DNA from: Pelagibius sp. | GTDB lineage: Bacteria; Pseudomonadota; Alphaproteobacteria; Kiloniellales; Kiloniellaceae | Direction of reading: 5' to 3' | DNA length: 44,619 nt | Assembly (NCBI GenBank): GCA_028280305.1 | Contig: JANQMC010000074.1 | Coordinates: 1 to 44,619, forward strand | Shown: one piece after another, positions 26,081-34,603 of the stretch | Layout of the letters: every line of letters starts with the position of its first letter | Position numbering within the stretch: the stretch's first letter is position 1 | Program-made: the position numbers and the translations under genes | Notes under the pieces: model-generated | Database searches by the model: none | What the model was told of the DNA's origin: nothing | Seen by the model: the letters and a program-made list of their open reading frames with translations, nothing else

Positions 26081-26902
26081 CTACTCGGCTGACGGCAGCG
26101 CGCCGCTTTCGAACCCATAATCCGCCAGGATCTTCTGACCCTCGGGCGATAGAATGTGCAGAGCAAGGCGCCAAGCGGACTCCGGCGCTCCCTCCAGCAC
26201 TACAAGGCCATAGTCTGCGCCGACGGAAAGAGCCGCCGGCGGCGCCACGATCTGCAGCCCCGGCACCTCGCGCTGCGCCAAAACGGCATTGGTGCAATAG
26301 GTCAGAAACAGATCGGCCTGTCCCGACTCCATGACCCAGGCGTAGGCGTTGCGACCTTCCGGCGGCTTGGCGCTGTCCGCACCGCCGGTTAGTTGACGGG
26401 CTTTGCCTTCAAGCCTCACCCGGGCGCCGGCGCGCAACCCCTCTGCCTTGGCGAAAAGCGCCCAGGCATAGTCGCCGGAGGGATCTGCTTTGGGCGTGGA
26501 GGTGCCGAGACGCAGTTGGGGATCGAGCATCACATCGAGCAGGGTGGCTGACGTGACGGAGACTTCTGGCTGCGCCAGCGCACAGAGCCGATTGCGGGCA
26601 AAGAGCGCCACCGGGCCACCGCGCCCGGCTTGTTCCAGGGTTCTGGGGTGTTTCATGTTGGCCGAGGCAAAAACGTGCGCTGCCTCGCCCTTTTCAATGC
26701 GTTGTCGCAGCAGACCGGAAGGCGCAAAGGTCGCCGCCACAGTCTCTCCATACTCGGCTCTGTAGTTCTCAACAACATCGCCCAAAGCGGCCTTGAGGCT
26801 GCCGGCCGCGTGGAGCCTCAATGTCTGCTGCGTCTCGGCCAATGCTGGCATGCTAAAGGATAACAGCGCCGTCACGGCGCCAACGGCGGCCAGTCTGTGC
26901 AA
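26081..26902 (-). CDS. Molybdate-type ABC transporter substrate-binding protein (ModA-like)
   Basis: This is a periplasmic binding protein of 273 residues with a Sec signal peptide (ending about ALA-ETQ). The mature region has the ModA features LHAAGSLKAALGDV, FAPSGLLRQRIEKGEAAHVFASAN and DLFLTYCTNA. The start codon is TTG with an AGAGGA site 6 nt upstream; no upstream ATG is in frame. It has no ModB/ModC of its own here and follows tupA after a strong hairpin, so it may feed the tungstate permease or be a lone binding protein. Confidence 0.88.
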   Translation of the reverse strand: MHRLAAVGAVTALLSFSMPALAETQQTLRLHAAGSLKAALGDVVENYRAEYGETVAATFAPSGLLRQRIEKGEAAHVFASANMKHPRTLEQAGRGGPVALFARNRLCALAQPEVSVTSATLLDVMLDPQLRLGTSTPKADPSGDYAWALFAKAEGLRAGARVRLEGKARQLTGGADSAKPPEGRNAYAWVMESGQADLFLTYCTNAVLAQREVPGLQIVAPPAALSVGADYGLVVLEGAPESAWRLALHILSPEGQKILADYGFESGALPSAE

Positions 26903-26949
26903 GAGAAGTCCTCTCCGGAAAAGAAAACAGAGGAGTAAGTGGGGCGGCC

Positions 26950-26980
26950 AGCGAACACCGGTTTATCACTGGTGTTCGCT
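26950..26980 (-). terminator. Hairpin between tupA and the modA-like gene
   Basis: A perfect 10-bp inverted repeat (AGCGAACACC / GGTGTTCGCT), extendable to 13 pairs with one wobble, encloses a 5-nt loop. It begins about 40 nt after the tupA stop. No U-tract follows directly, so it could be an attenuator or an mRNA-end stabiliser that lowers expression of the downstream gene. Confidence 0.65.
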
Positions 26981-27020
26981 CTGCGCGCCAACCGACGCTT
27001 CGCAGCGCACCCTGAGAAGC

Positions 27021-27851
27021 TTAGCTCATCCGGGCGTTGGGGAAGAAAAGCTGCTGGCCGTCACGGGTGTAGTCGGCGATGGCGGACTGGCCCTCGTCGG
27101 ACAGGATCCAGTCGATGAACTGCTGGCCGAGACCCGCCTTCACGTTTTCACACTTGTCAGGATTGACCAGAATCACCCCGTACTGATTGAACATCCGCTC
27201 GTCACCTTCGACAGCGATCTTGTAGTCACCCTTGTTGCCAAAGGCGATCCAGGTCGCCCGGTCGGTCATCGCATAGGCACCCATACCGACCGCCGTGTTC
27301 AAGGTGGCGCCCATGCCCGAGCCAGTCTCCCGGTACCAGCCGCCGCTGTCACCACTGGGATCGACACCGGCCGCCTTCCAGAGAGCCAGTTCTTTTTTGT
27401 GGGTACCGGAATCATCGCCACGCGAGGCAAAAGCAGCCGCACTTTCCTTGATCTTCGCCAGCGCCGCCGTTACGTCCTTGCCACCCGCAACACCCGCTGG
27501 ATCGTCAGCCGGCCCGACGATAACGAAGTCATTGTACATCACGTCGGCGCGGCTGACGCCATAGCCTTCGCTGACGAACTTCTGCTCAGCGGGTTTGGCA
27601 TGAACCAGCAAGACGTCGCCGTCGCAGTTCTGCGCATTCTTGATCGCCTGCCCCGTTCCCACGGCCACCACACGCACCTCGATACCGGACTTCTCCTGGA
27701 ATTGCGGAAGCAGGTGATCGTAGAGACCGGAGTTCTGGGTCGAGGTCGTCGATTGGACGATGATGAAATCCTCCGCCGCCAGAGCGGCCCCTTGCAGGAA
27801 GGCGGTGGCGGTGAAGATCGGGACGGCAAACTTCAGAGCTTTGGCGAGCAT
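27021..27851 (-). CDS. tupA: Tungstate ABC transporter substrate-binding protein TupA
   Basis: This is the periplasmic tungstate-binding protein of 276 residues. A signal peptide ends near ALA-AED. The two TupA anion-binding motifs are both present: TTTS-like QSTTSTQNSG near the mature N-terminus and SRGDDSGTHKKE in the middle. ModA and WtpA lack the second motif, so tungstate is the likely ligand. The gene is 34 nt after tupC in the order tupB-tupC-tupA. Confidence 0.93.
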   Translation of the reverse strand: MLAKALKFAVPIFTATAFLQGAALAAEDFIIVQSTTSTQNSGLYDHLLPQFQEKSGIEVRVVAVGTGQAIKNAQNCDGDVLLVHAKPAEQKFVSEGYGVSRADVMYNDFVIVGPADDPAGVAGGKDVTAALAKIKESAAAFASRGDDSGTHKKELALWKAAGVDPSGDSGGWYRETGSGMGATLNTAVGMGAYAMTDRATWIAFGNKGDYKIAVEGDERMFNQYGVILVNPDKCENVKAGLGQQFIDWILSDEGQSAIADYTRDGQQLFFPNARMS

Positions 27852-27885
27852 TTCGGGTTCTACCTTCTTGGCTGACTATGGGGAA

Positions 27886-28632
27886 TCAAAGCAGCAGGTC
27901 ACCGGCCAGGTAAGCCCTGGCTTCTGCGGATTTCGGCGCCTGAAAAAAAAGCGCTGCCGGCGCGGCCTCGAGCAGACGGCCTTTGTGCAGGAAGCAAATG
28001 TCGTCGGCGAGACGCTGGGCCTGACCCGCCTCGTGCGTCACCAGGATTACGCGCACGCCATCGGCTGCGGCCCGCATGACCAGGGCCTCAATGGCCGCCG
28101 TCGCTTGCGGGTCCAGGCTCGCCGTGGGCTCATCCAGCAGCAGATACTTCGGACTGGCGGCCAGGGCGCGCACCATGGCCACCCGCTGCTGTTCGCCACC
28201 GGAAAGCACCCGCGCCGGCCTATCCGCCAAGGCCTCAAGCTGACCCAGAGCCAACAACTCGGCCACACGCGCGGGTCTTTCCCGCCGCGCCATGCCGAAG
28301 GTCTTCAGGGCATGGTCGAGATTGGCCCTGACAGAGCGGCGCAGCAGCACCGGTTTTTGAAAGACCAGGGCAATCTGCTGCGGCAGAGGTCTGCCTTTGG
28401 CAAAATGGATGGTGCCGGCAGTCGGTGCAATCAGTCCGGCGATGAGCCGCAGGGTAAGGCTTTTGCCTGCTCCGTTCGGGCCCATGAAGGCGGTGACGCC
28501 GCTCGGGCCGAGGTCGAGGCTCAGGCCATCGATCACTGCCTTGCCGCCCCGCTCGAGTACAAGACCGTCGAGACGGATTGCCGGCGACGGCACGTTTTCC
28601 TCACCGAAGTCTATGGCCAGGACCTCAGGCAT
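27886..28632 (-). CDS. tupC: Tungstate ABC transporter ATPase TupC
   Basis: This is the ATP-binding subunit, 248 residues. It shows Walker A GPNGAGKS (serine in place of threonine at the last position), Q-loop LVFQKPVLLRRS, signature LSGGEQQR, Walker B LLLDEPTASLD and the switch His in LVTHEAGQ. Its start overlaps the tupB stop by 8 nt, and it precedes tupA. The role follows from the neighbours, since the domain itself is generic. Confidence 0.92.
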   Translation of the reverse strand: MPEVLAIDFGEENVPSPAIRLDGLVLERGGKAVIDGLSLDLGPSGVTAFMGPNGAGKSLTLRLIAGLIAPTAGTIHFAKGRPLPQQIALVFQKPVLLRRSVRANLDHALKTFGMARRERPARVAELLALGQLEALADRPARVLSGGEQQRVAMVRALAASPKYLLLDEPTASLDPQATAAIEALVMRAAADGVRVILVTHEAGQAQRLADDICFLHKGRLLEAAPAALFFQAPKSAEARAYLAGDLLL

Positions 28633-29332
28633 AGGCCATCTGCTCCGCCGTTCGGCGCAACCCCATCAGGCCCGCATTGATCAGAATCGAGAGGCATACC
28701 AGGATGATCCCAAGCCCGAGCGCCAAAGCCAACTCTCCCTTGGAGGTTTCCAGCGCAATCGCCGTTGTCATCACCCGGGTCACGTGATTGATGTTGCCGC
28801 CGACGATCATCACCGCCCCCACCTCGGCCAGGGCGCGCCCCAGGCCCGCCAGCGCCGCTGTCAGCAGCGAATAACGCGCGTCCCACAACAGTGTCGCCAC
28901 GGTGCCGATGCGGCTGGTCCCCAGAGAGCGCAGCAGCTCGTCATACTCGCTGTTCAGATCTTCGATGACCTGTCGCGTCAGGGCGGCGACGATGGGCGTC
29001 ACCAGAATGGTCTGGGCAATGATCATCGCCGTCGGCGTGTAAAGCAGTTGCAGTACGCCAAGCGGCCCGGCCGAGGACAGCAGCAGATAAACCGCCAGCC
29101 CCACCACCACCGGCGGCAGGCCCATCAGAGCGCTGACCAACACCACCAACACCATGCGGCCGGGAAAGCGCCCGACGGCCAGCAAGGCACCAAGCGGCAG
29201 ACCGATGACACAGGCAATGGCCACGGCCGAGAACGTCACCCGCAGCGACAGCCCGATGATCTCGGCAAGCGCCGCATCGAAGCCGACAATCAAAGAAAAG
29301 GCCTCCGCAAAAGCGGCCCCAAAATCCTGCAT
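28625..29332 (-). CDS. tupB: Tungstate ABC transporter permease TupB
   Basis: This is an inner-membrane permease of 235 residues with about five or six membrane helices. It has the permease coupling loop (DELLRSLGTSRIGTVATLLWDARYS in two parts) and the MIVGGNINHVTRVMTTAIALETSKG segment typical of TupB/ModB-like proteins. The start MQDFGAAF was chosen; an open upstream stretch lies in AT-rich DNA that more likely holds the promoter. It is the first gene of the tup unit. Confidence 0.92.
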   Translation of the reverse strand: MQDFGAAFAEAFSLIVGFDAALAEIIGLSLRVTFSAVAIACVIGLPLGALLAVGRFPGRMVLVVLVSALMGLPPVVVGLAVYLLLSSAGPLGVLQLLYTPTAMIIAQTILVTPIVAALTRQVIEDLNSEYDELLRSLGTSRIGTVATLLWDARYSLLTAALAGLGRALAEVGAVMIVGGNINHVTRVMTTAIALETSKGELALALGLGIILVCLSILINAGLMGLRRTAEQMAYA

Positions 29333-29495
29333 TGCCCCGTCTCTGGCCCCTGATCTGCCGAATCTATGTGTTATTATGCATTTTATGTCTTTTTCTACGA
29401 TACAGGCAAGCCTGCTGCGAGCGGAGAGCCGCATGAGCCGATCCGAAAAGGCGGAGACAAGCGGGTTTCAGGGACGATCTCAGAGGAGCGGACAG

Positions 29496-29538
29496 CAAAA
29501 CACGGCGCCAACCCGGCAGGGTCGGACGCCGTGTTTTG
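29496..29538 (-). terminator. Terminator hairpin after the betaine/TMAO-type permease gene
   Basis: A perfect 12-bp inverted repeat (CAAAACACGGCG / CGCCGTGTTTTG) encloses a 19-nt insert that can itself pair (ACCC with GGGT). It starts 13 nt after the permease stop codon. The stem has four A/T pairs at its base giving a U4 stretch in either direction, so it may act on both strands. Confidence 0.75.
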
Positions 29539-29550
29539 GGTCAGAGAAAC

Positions 29551-31128
29551 CTACTTCTGGTCGGCGCGGCGGAAGGCGCCCTGGACGATGCGGTCGATGA
29601 CCATGGCGCAGAACAGGATGGCGAAGCCGCCCAGAAGACCCGGCCCCTTAGCCGCGTATTGCAGCGCTTCCAGGATCACCTTGCCGAGTCCGCCACCGCC
29701 GATCAGCGAGATGATCACGACCATGGAGAGGCACATCAGAATGGTCTGATTCACTCCGGCCATGATCGACGGCAGCGCCAGAGGAAACTCCACGTCCTTC
29801 AGCAACTGCCAACGGGTCGCACCGAAGGCGACCGCCGCCTCTTTTATGCTGTCCGGCACACCACGCATGCCGAGCGCCGTCAGGCGGATCACCGGCGGCA
29901 TACCGAAGATGATGGTTGCCAAAATCCCCGGCGGATTGCCGGTGCCGAAGAAGGCGATGATGGGAATCAGATAGACAAAGGCCGGCAAGGTCTGCATCAG
30001 GTCCAATACCGGTTCGGCGCCCCGGTAGGCGCGCGCGGACTTTCCGAACCAGATGCCCAAGGGAATGCCGATCGTCACGCAGATCAGCACCGCAGCGCCC
30101 ACCAGCGCTACCGTCTCCATGGAAATCTCCCAATAGCCCAGCAGCGCCACATAGGCGAGCGCAGCGGCGGTAAAGATCGCCACGCGCGGCCCCGCCGCCC
30201 GCCAGGCGACGACGCAAATCACCACCATAACCACCGGCCAGGGCGTCCCGATCAAGGCCAGGGTCAACGTGTCGAGCACCGCACGCACGCCAGCGGTGAT
30301 GCTGTCGAAGGCGCCGGAACCGGCGGTGGCCGCCGCATCGATCTGACGGTCCATCCAATTGGCAACACCAGTGTAGATGGTCTGGCTATCAGTGGACAGA
30401 ACAAGCTGACTGACTTCGCGCTCCGGGAAGCCGCTCAGCATTTCGATCGGGCTCGCAGAAGTGAACTTGTAGACAGTCAGAGGCGCAATCGCCAGGACCA
30501 GCAAAATGCCGAGAATCAGACGCTGTGTCTTGACCCCTGAGTCGACATGGGACGGGTCGATGCGCCAGCGCGAATACTGCTTCTCGTAGATGACATTGCT
30601 GTAGAAACCTTCGACGAGCTTGATCACCAGCAAGAGGGCCAAGCCGATCATAAGGATGCTGAAAGCCTCAGCATTGGCTGCTTCGGCAGCCTGTTGGTTC
30701 CGCTCGACAGCGCGCGCCATGTTGCCGGCCAGCGTCTCGAAACGGCTGGGGTCTTCGCCGGCCAAGCGGGCAGCCTCGGCGCGCTCGGTGAATTCGGCGG
30801 CACGTTCGGTCTGCCGCGCGGCGCGCTCAAGAAACTCCGCGCCCGGATTGCCCCAGGCACCGCGGCCGATCTGCACCCAGGCGATCACCTCCAGGATCAG
30901 GAAACCCCAGAAGGACCCCCAGACACCGCGCATCGCCGCCCAGATCGGACCCAGAAGCATTGCCGCCAGATTGAAGCTCGTCGGGACCACACCCGTGGCT
31001 TCGTGAATCTTGTGGAACGCCTCCGCGTAGTATTCGCCATTGCTACCCGCAAAGCGGGAAATGGATGCATCGAGTTCGGCGCGGTCGACTTCAATCTGCG
31101 AGGCCGCCGTAACGGTCGTATCGGTCAT
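29551..31128 (-). CDS. Glycine betaine / TMAO-type ABC transporter permease with extra N-terminal domain
   Basis: This is the permease of a ProW/OpuAB-family importer. The 525-residue protein has an N-terminal region of about 200 residues holding two membrane segments (VVPTSFNLAAMLLGPIW resembles small DUF2628-like membrane domains) and an Ala/Glu-rich coiled-coil-like stretch (residues about 100-155). The permease domain follows (about 330-520) with the coupling loop EAAVAFGATRWQLLKDVEFPLALP. The large size recalls TmoW, the TMAO permease of marine bacteria. Its start overlaps the ATPase stop as ATGA. Confidence 0.9.
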   Translation of the reverse strand: MTDTTVTAASQIEVDRAELDASISRFAGSNGEYYAEAFHKIHEATGVVPTSFNLAAMLLGPIWAAMRGVWGSFWGFLILEVIAWVQIGRGAWGNPGAEFLERAARQTERAAEFTERAEAARLAGEDPSRFETLAGNMARAVERNQQAAEAANAEAFSILMIGLALLLVIKLVEGFYSNVIYEKQYSRWRIDPSHVDSGVKTQRLILGILLVLAIAPLTVYKFTSASPIEMLSGFPEREVSQLVLSTDSQTIYTGVANWMDRQIDAAATAGSGAFDSITAGVRAVLDTLTLALIGTPWPVVMVVICVVAWRAAGPRVAIFTAAALAYVALLGYWEISMETVALVGAAVLICVTIGIPLGIWFGKSARAYRGAEPVLDLMQTLPAFVYLIPIIAFFGTGNPPGILATIIFGMPPVIRLTALGMRGVPDSIKEAAVAFGATRWQLLKDVEFPLALPSIMAGVNQTILMCLSMVVIISLIGGGGLGKVILEALQYAAKGPGLLGGFAILFCAMVIDRIVQGAFRRADQK

Positions 31129-32165
31129 TCCTTACCTCCCTGGATGCCACGCAGCAGTCGCGGCTTGGTCACGACGCCGACATCACGGCCGTCTTCAGTG
31201 ATGACCACCGGCTGATCGGTGCCGACGGAGAGATCGATGAGTTGATCGAGATCCGATTCCGAAGAGGCCCGCGGCGCTGAGTCGAGCGCACCGTTGAATT
31301 TCTCCAAAGGCTCCATAATGGAATGGGCCTTGACCAGCTTGAGCTTCGAGATGCCCTGGACAAACTCCCGGACATAGTCGTCCGCAGGGTTGGTGACGAT
31401 GTCTTCCGGCGTCCCGATTTGCACGATCCGCCCATCCTTCATGATGGCGATGCGGTGGCCGATGCGGATCGCCTCGTCCAGGTCATGGGTGATGAAAAGC
31501 GTTGTCTTCTGAAGCTGGGCGACCAGCGCCTTGAACTGGTCCTGAAGCTGCAGTCGAATCAAAGGATCGAGCGCGGAAAAGGGCTCGTCCATGAGCAGAA
31601 TTTCAGGGTCGGAGGCCAGGGCGCGGGCAATGCCGACGCGCTGCTGCATACCGCCCGACAATTCCTTGGGCAGGCGGTCCTCGTAACCCTGGAGGTCGAC
31701 CAGGGACAAGGTGTGATCCGAGACCGCCCAGCGCTTGGACTTGGAAACCCCGCGGATTTCCAGCGGATAGGCAACGTTGTCGCGCACCGAGCGGTGCGGC
31801 ATCAGCGCCATGTGCTGAAACACCATGCCGATTTGCTTGGCACGAACCGCCCGCAGTTCCTTTTCGCCCATGTGGGCGATGTCGCGGCCGAGAATCTCGA
31901 TCCGCCCGGCGGTCGGTTCGATTAAACGATTGACATGGCGTACCAGGGTCGACTTGCCCGATCCGGACAGACCCATGATGCAGAAAATCTCGCCGCGCGG
32001 CACCGCGAAGCTGGCGTCAGCGACGCCGACCACACAGCCGAAGCGTTCCAGAACCTCAGGCTTTCCAATGCCCTCGTTCTTGACCGCCGTCATCGCCTCG
32101 CTGACGGCGCCCGGTGGCCCGAAGATCTTCCAAACGTCCTCAATTTTGACAGCAGCTTCGGTCAC
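31125..32165 (-). CDS. Glycine betaine / TMAO-type ABC transporter ATPase
   Basis: This is the 346-residue ATP-binding subunit of the ProV/OpuAA family. It starts with GTG after a G-rich ribosome site. Motifs are Walker [10 protein letters not shown], the family's [14 protein letters not shown], signature LSGGMQQR, Walker [17 protein letters not shown] and the switch His in FITHDLDEA. The C-terminal extension (about 280-346) looks like a CBS-type segment ([19 protein letters not shown]). A ProV, TmoV or betaine transporter identity cannot be separated by eye. Confidence 0.92.
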   Translation of the reverse strand: MTEAAVKIEDVWKIFGPPGAVSEAMTAVKNEGIGKPEVLERFGCVVGVADASFAVPRGEIFCIMGLSGSGKSTLVRHVNRLIEPTAGRIEILGRDIAHMGEKELRAVRAKQIGMVFQHMALMPHRSVRDNVAYPLEIRGVSKSKRWAVSDHTLSLVDLQGYEDRLPKELSGGMQQRVGIARALASDPEILLMDEPFSALDPLIRLQLQDQFKALVAQLQKTTLFITHDLDEAIRIGHRIAIMKDGRIVQIGTPEDIVTNPADDYVREFVQGISKLKLVKAHSIMEPLEKFNGALDSAPRASSESDLDQLIDLSVGTDQPVVITEDGRDVGVVTKPRLLRGIQGGKE

Positions 32166-32193
32166 GGTATACCCCCCATCCGTGTCGAAAGGT

Positions 32194-32220
32194 GCCGGCC
32201 GCCGCAGAACGGCGGCCGGC
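32194..32220 (-). terminator. Hairpin between binding-protein and ATPase genes
   Basis: A perfect 11-bp inverted repeat (GCCGGCCGCCG / CGGCGGCCGGC) with a 5-nt loop lies 12 nt after the binding-protein stop. No U-tract follows. It fits a stabilising hairpin that keeps binding-protein mRNA above that of the downstream ATPase and permease. Confidence 0.7.
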
Positions 32221-32232
32221 GCGGACCGAAGG

Positions 32233-33189
32233 CTACTGGAGCCAGGACAGAACGGTGTCCTCGTTGGCGGCTACCCACTTCTTCGCGAACTCGGCTGGAT
32301 CTTCTTTATTGATCACCAGCGCATAGCTCATCTCGGTAAGGGCTTCGCCTTCCAGCTTCATGTTGGAGAACAGTTTCGCCACCTCGGGATGCTTCTCCTC
32401 CAACTCCTTGGAGTAGTGGAGGTGGAGCTTGGCGCCGTTCCAGGCGGAGCCGGCTTCCGACTTCGCGAGCCAATCCGGATCGTCGGTCGGCTGCACGACC
32501 TTCCAAGTCGCCGCGTTGTGCGGCGGCTCTTCCAGCGCGGTCAGTTCATGAACCAGGAAGATGTAGTGCGGCGTGTAGCAGAAACCGATCCAGGGCTTCT
32601 TCTCCTTCACCGCGGCATCCAGATTGGCGAAGGCCAGCGTCTCGTCGATCTCCAGCAACTCAAGCGTCTCGGCATAGCCGTAAGACTTCGCGCGAACACG
32701 TTCGACGATGGTGGAGGCCCAGCCCGGCGCACCGATCCAGATCTCACCGCGGCCGTCACCATCGCTGTCGAACAAAGCCGCCTTCTCCGGGTCGGTCAGG
32801 TCCTCGATCGTGGTGACGCCGTATTCCTCGGCAACGAAATCCGGAACGCACATGCCCTGTTCGGCCGAGATGCCGTTGGGGTTCATGGCAACCGAGCCGG
32901 AATCCTTAACGAACTTGTCGTGCAGGTTCTGCTGGTTGGGCAGCCAGACCTCCGGATGCGCGTGCATCGAGCCCTTGTCCATGGCTTCGAAGACCACGGG
33001 GTTGGTGCCGTTCTGCAGTTCGACCTCAAGGCCGAGATTGTCCTCGATCACGACCTTCAGAACATTGGCCGTCGCATTGACCGAGGGCCAGTTGGGCACG
33101 CCGATCACGACGTCCGCGGCCTGTGCCGCACCGGCAAAAGTCAGGATGGCGGCCACCCCGACGCTGGAAAGTGCTTTGTTCAACTTCAT
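32233..33189 (-). CDS. Glycine betaine / TMAO-type ABC transporter substrate-binding protein
   Basis: This is an OpuAC-family periplasmic binding protein of 318 residues with a signal peptide ending AAQA-ADV (about residue 25). Tryptophans at 34 (VPNWPS), 82 (EVWLPN), 157 (APGWAS) and 200 (KPWIGF) could form the aromatic cage that holds a trimethylammonium group. Residues 141-149 (DSDGDGRGE) form an EF-hand-like acidic loop, suggesting calcium binding. TMAO-binding TmoX and betaine-binding ProX-like proteins both fit. It is the first gene of the transporter unit and has a GGAG-type ribosome site. Confidence 0.9.
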   Translation of the reverse strand: MKLNKALSSVGVAAILTFAGAAQAADVVIGVPNWPSVNATANVLKVVIEDNLGLEVELQNGTNPVVFEAMDKGSMHAHPEVWLPNQQNLHDKFVKDSGSVAMNPNGISAEQGMCVPDFVAEEYGVTTIEDLTDPEKAALFDSDGDGRGEIWIGAPGWASTIVERVRAKSYGYAETLELLEIDETLAFANLDAAVKEKKPWIGFCYTPHYIFLVHELTALEEPPHNAATWKVVQPTDDPDWLAKSEAGSAWNGAKLHLHYSKELEEKHPEVAKLFSNMKLEGEALTEMSYALVINKEDPAEFAKKWVAANEDTVLSWLQ

Positions 33190-33308
33190 AGCCTCATACT
33201 CCTGCTGTAGTTTTGTTATTGTCAGACCCGCCGGTCATCTCCGCCCGGGCCGTCCCCCATTCACTTGCCAACTCTGACGAACCGACTTCCCGGTCTGTCC
33301 GCCTTTCT

Positions 33309-33329
33309 TTCCCGGCTTCCCGGCCGGAA
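33309..33329 (-). terminator. Possible terminator hairpin after the aminotransferase gene
   Basis: TTCCCGGC (33309-33316) pairs with GCCGGAA (33323-33329) with one bulged base. It lies about 18 nt past the aminotransferase stop. No U-tract is present on the minus strand, so termination is uncertain. Confidence 0.3.
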
Positions 33330-33346
33330 TTTCTTAAACGCCCATC

Positions 33347-34603
33347 CTAAGCGCACTGCCTGACGGCGGCCTTGGCTTTCGCCATGGCCTCACGCAGCAC
33401 TGCCGCGATGGTTTTGCAGTCGTCCTCGTCCAGCCACAACGGTAAGCGCATGTCGCAAAGCCGATGCAGAACCCGGTCCGCATTGTCGAGCGCATTGCCC
33501 GCCGCCGCGCCCAGGTAGCGCCAGTGATCGTGGCGGCTGGTAAAGCCCACGGGATCCGGTGCTCCGAACCATTTGATATGAACGCCGTGTGCGGCAGCCT
33601 CGGCAGCGAAAACGGCAATCTCCTCATCGCCGAGGTCACTGCCGGTGACCGAGAACTGAAGAGAACTCGGGGCGAACTGCTCTTTCTCGGGGCGCCGGGG
33701 CAGCGTGATACCGTCGATATCGGCCATGTTCTCGGCCAGAACCCCGTAAATCTGCCGCCAACGCGCATTGCGTTCGTCGAGCAGCGGCAGTTGAGTTCGC
33801 AACAGGGCTGCGACCAAGCCGGACATGCGCATTGAGCAGTTCGGCGTGGTGTAGCGATGGCGCTCAAAGACTTCCAACGTCGGGCGCGCACGATGCTGGG
33901 CATAGAGCATGTAGCTGCCGGAGAGCAGGATGGCGCGTGCCGCCAGATCCTCATCGTCCGTCACGATGAGGCCACCCTCGCCGGAATTGATGTGCTTGAA
34001 GGTCTGGGTGCTAAAGCAGCCGGCCCTGCCGAAACTGCCGGTCAGGCGGCCGTCCCAGCCGGCCCCCATGGTATGGGCGCAGTCCTCTATCAAAACCAGG
34101 TTGTGACGCGCGCAGATCGCCATCACGGCATCCATATCGGGAATGTGGCCGCGCATGTACGACAGCATGAAGTAGCGGGCGCCGCTCTCTGCCGCCTTTC
34201 TGTCGAGATCGTCAAGATCGACCACGAAACGGTCGTCGATGTCGACCAGCACGGCCTCGGCCCCGGCATGGGCGATAGATCCCGGCACCGGGGCCAAGGT
34301 AAAGGCATTGACCAGAACCTTGTCACCCGGCTCGACGCCCGCGGCCTTCAAGGCGACGAACAGGGCGCAGCCACCGGAGTTCAGACCAACACAGTACTTG
34401 CTGCCCATGTAGCCGGCGAATTCCTGCTCCAGCAGAGCCGCTTCCGGAATGCTGTTGCGGTCTTCTCCGTAGCGGAACAGGCGTCCGTCGCGCAGCAGCT
34501 TCACAGCCGCTTCAATGCCCGCCTCCGGGATCGGATCAGGAGCACTCAGGTCGCCACGGAAAACCGTGCCTCCCGTCTCCGATTGCCGATCCTGAGAAGT
34601 CAT
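33347..34603 (-). CDS. DegT/DnrJ/EryC1-type PLP aminotransferase
   Basis: This is a fold-type I PLP aminotransferase of 418 residues. The conserved Asp174 (LIEDCAHTMG) should contact the PLP ring nitrogen and Lys203 (STQTFKHINSGEGG) forms the Schiff base. Family members usually aminate keto-sugars, but no other sugar-nucleotide gene is nearby. The ATG overlaps the stop of the histidinol-dehydrogenase-like gene (ATGA), so the two probably act in one pathway on a small alcohol/aldehyde metabolite. The substrate is unknown. Confidence 0.9.
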   Translation of the reverse strand: MTSQDRQSETGGTVFRGDLSAPDPIPEAGIEAAVKLLRDGRLFRYGEDRNSIPEAALLEQEFAGYMGSKYCVGLNSGGCALFVALKAAGVEPGDKVLVNAFTLAPVPGSIAHAGAEAVLVDIDDRFVVDLDDLDRKAAESGARYFMLSYMRGHIPDMDAVMAICARHNLVLIEDCAHTMGAGWDGRLTGSFGRAGCFSTQTFKHINSGEGGLIVTDDEDLAARAILLSGSYMLYAQHRARPTLEVFERHRYTTPNCSMRMSGLVAALLRTQLPLLDERNARWRQIYGVLAENMADIDGITLPRRPEKEQFAPSSLQFSVTGSDLGDEEIAVFAAEAAAHGVHIKWFGAPDPVGFTSRHDHWRYLGAAAGNALDNADRVLHRLCDMRLPLWLDEDDCKTIAAVLREAMAKAKAAVRQCA

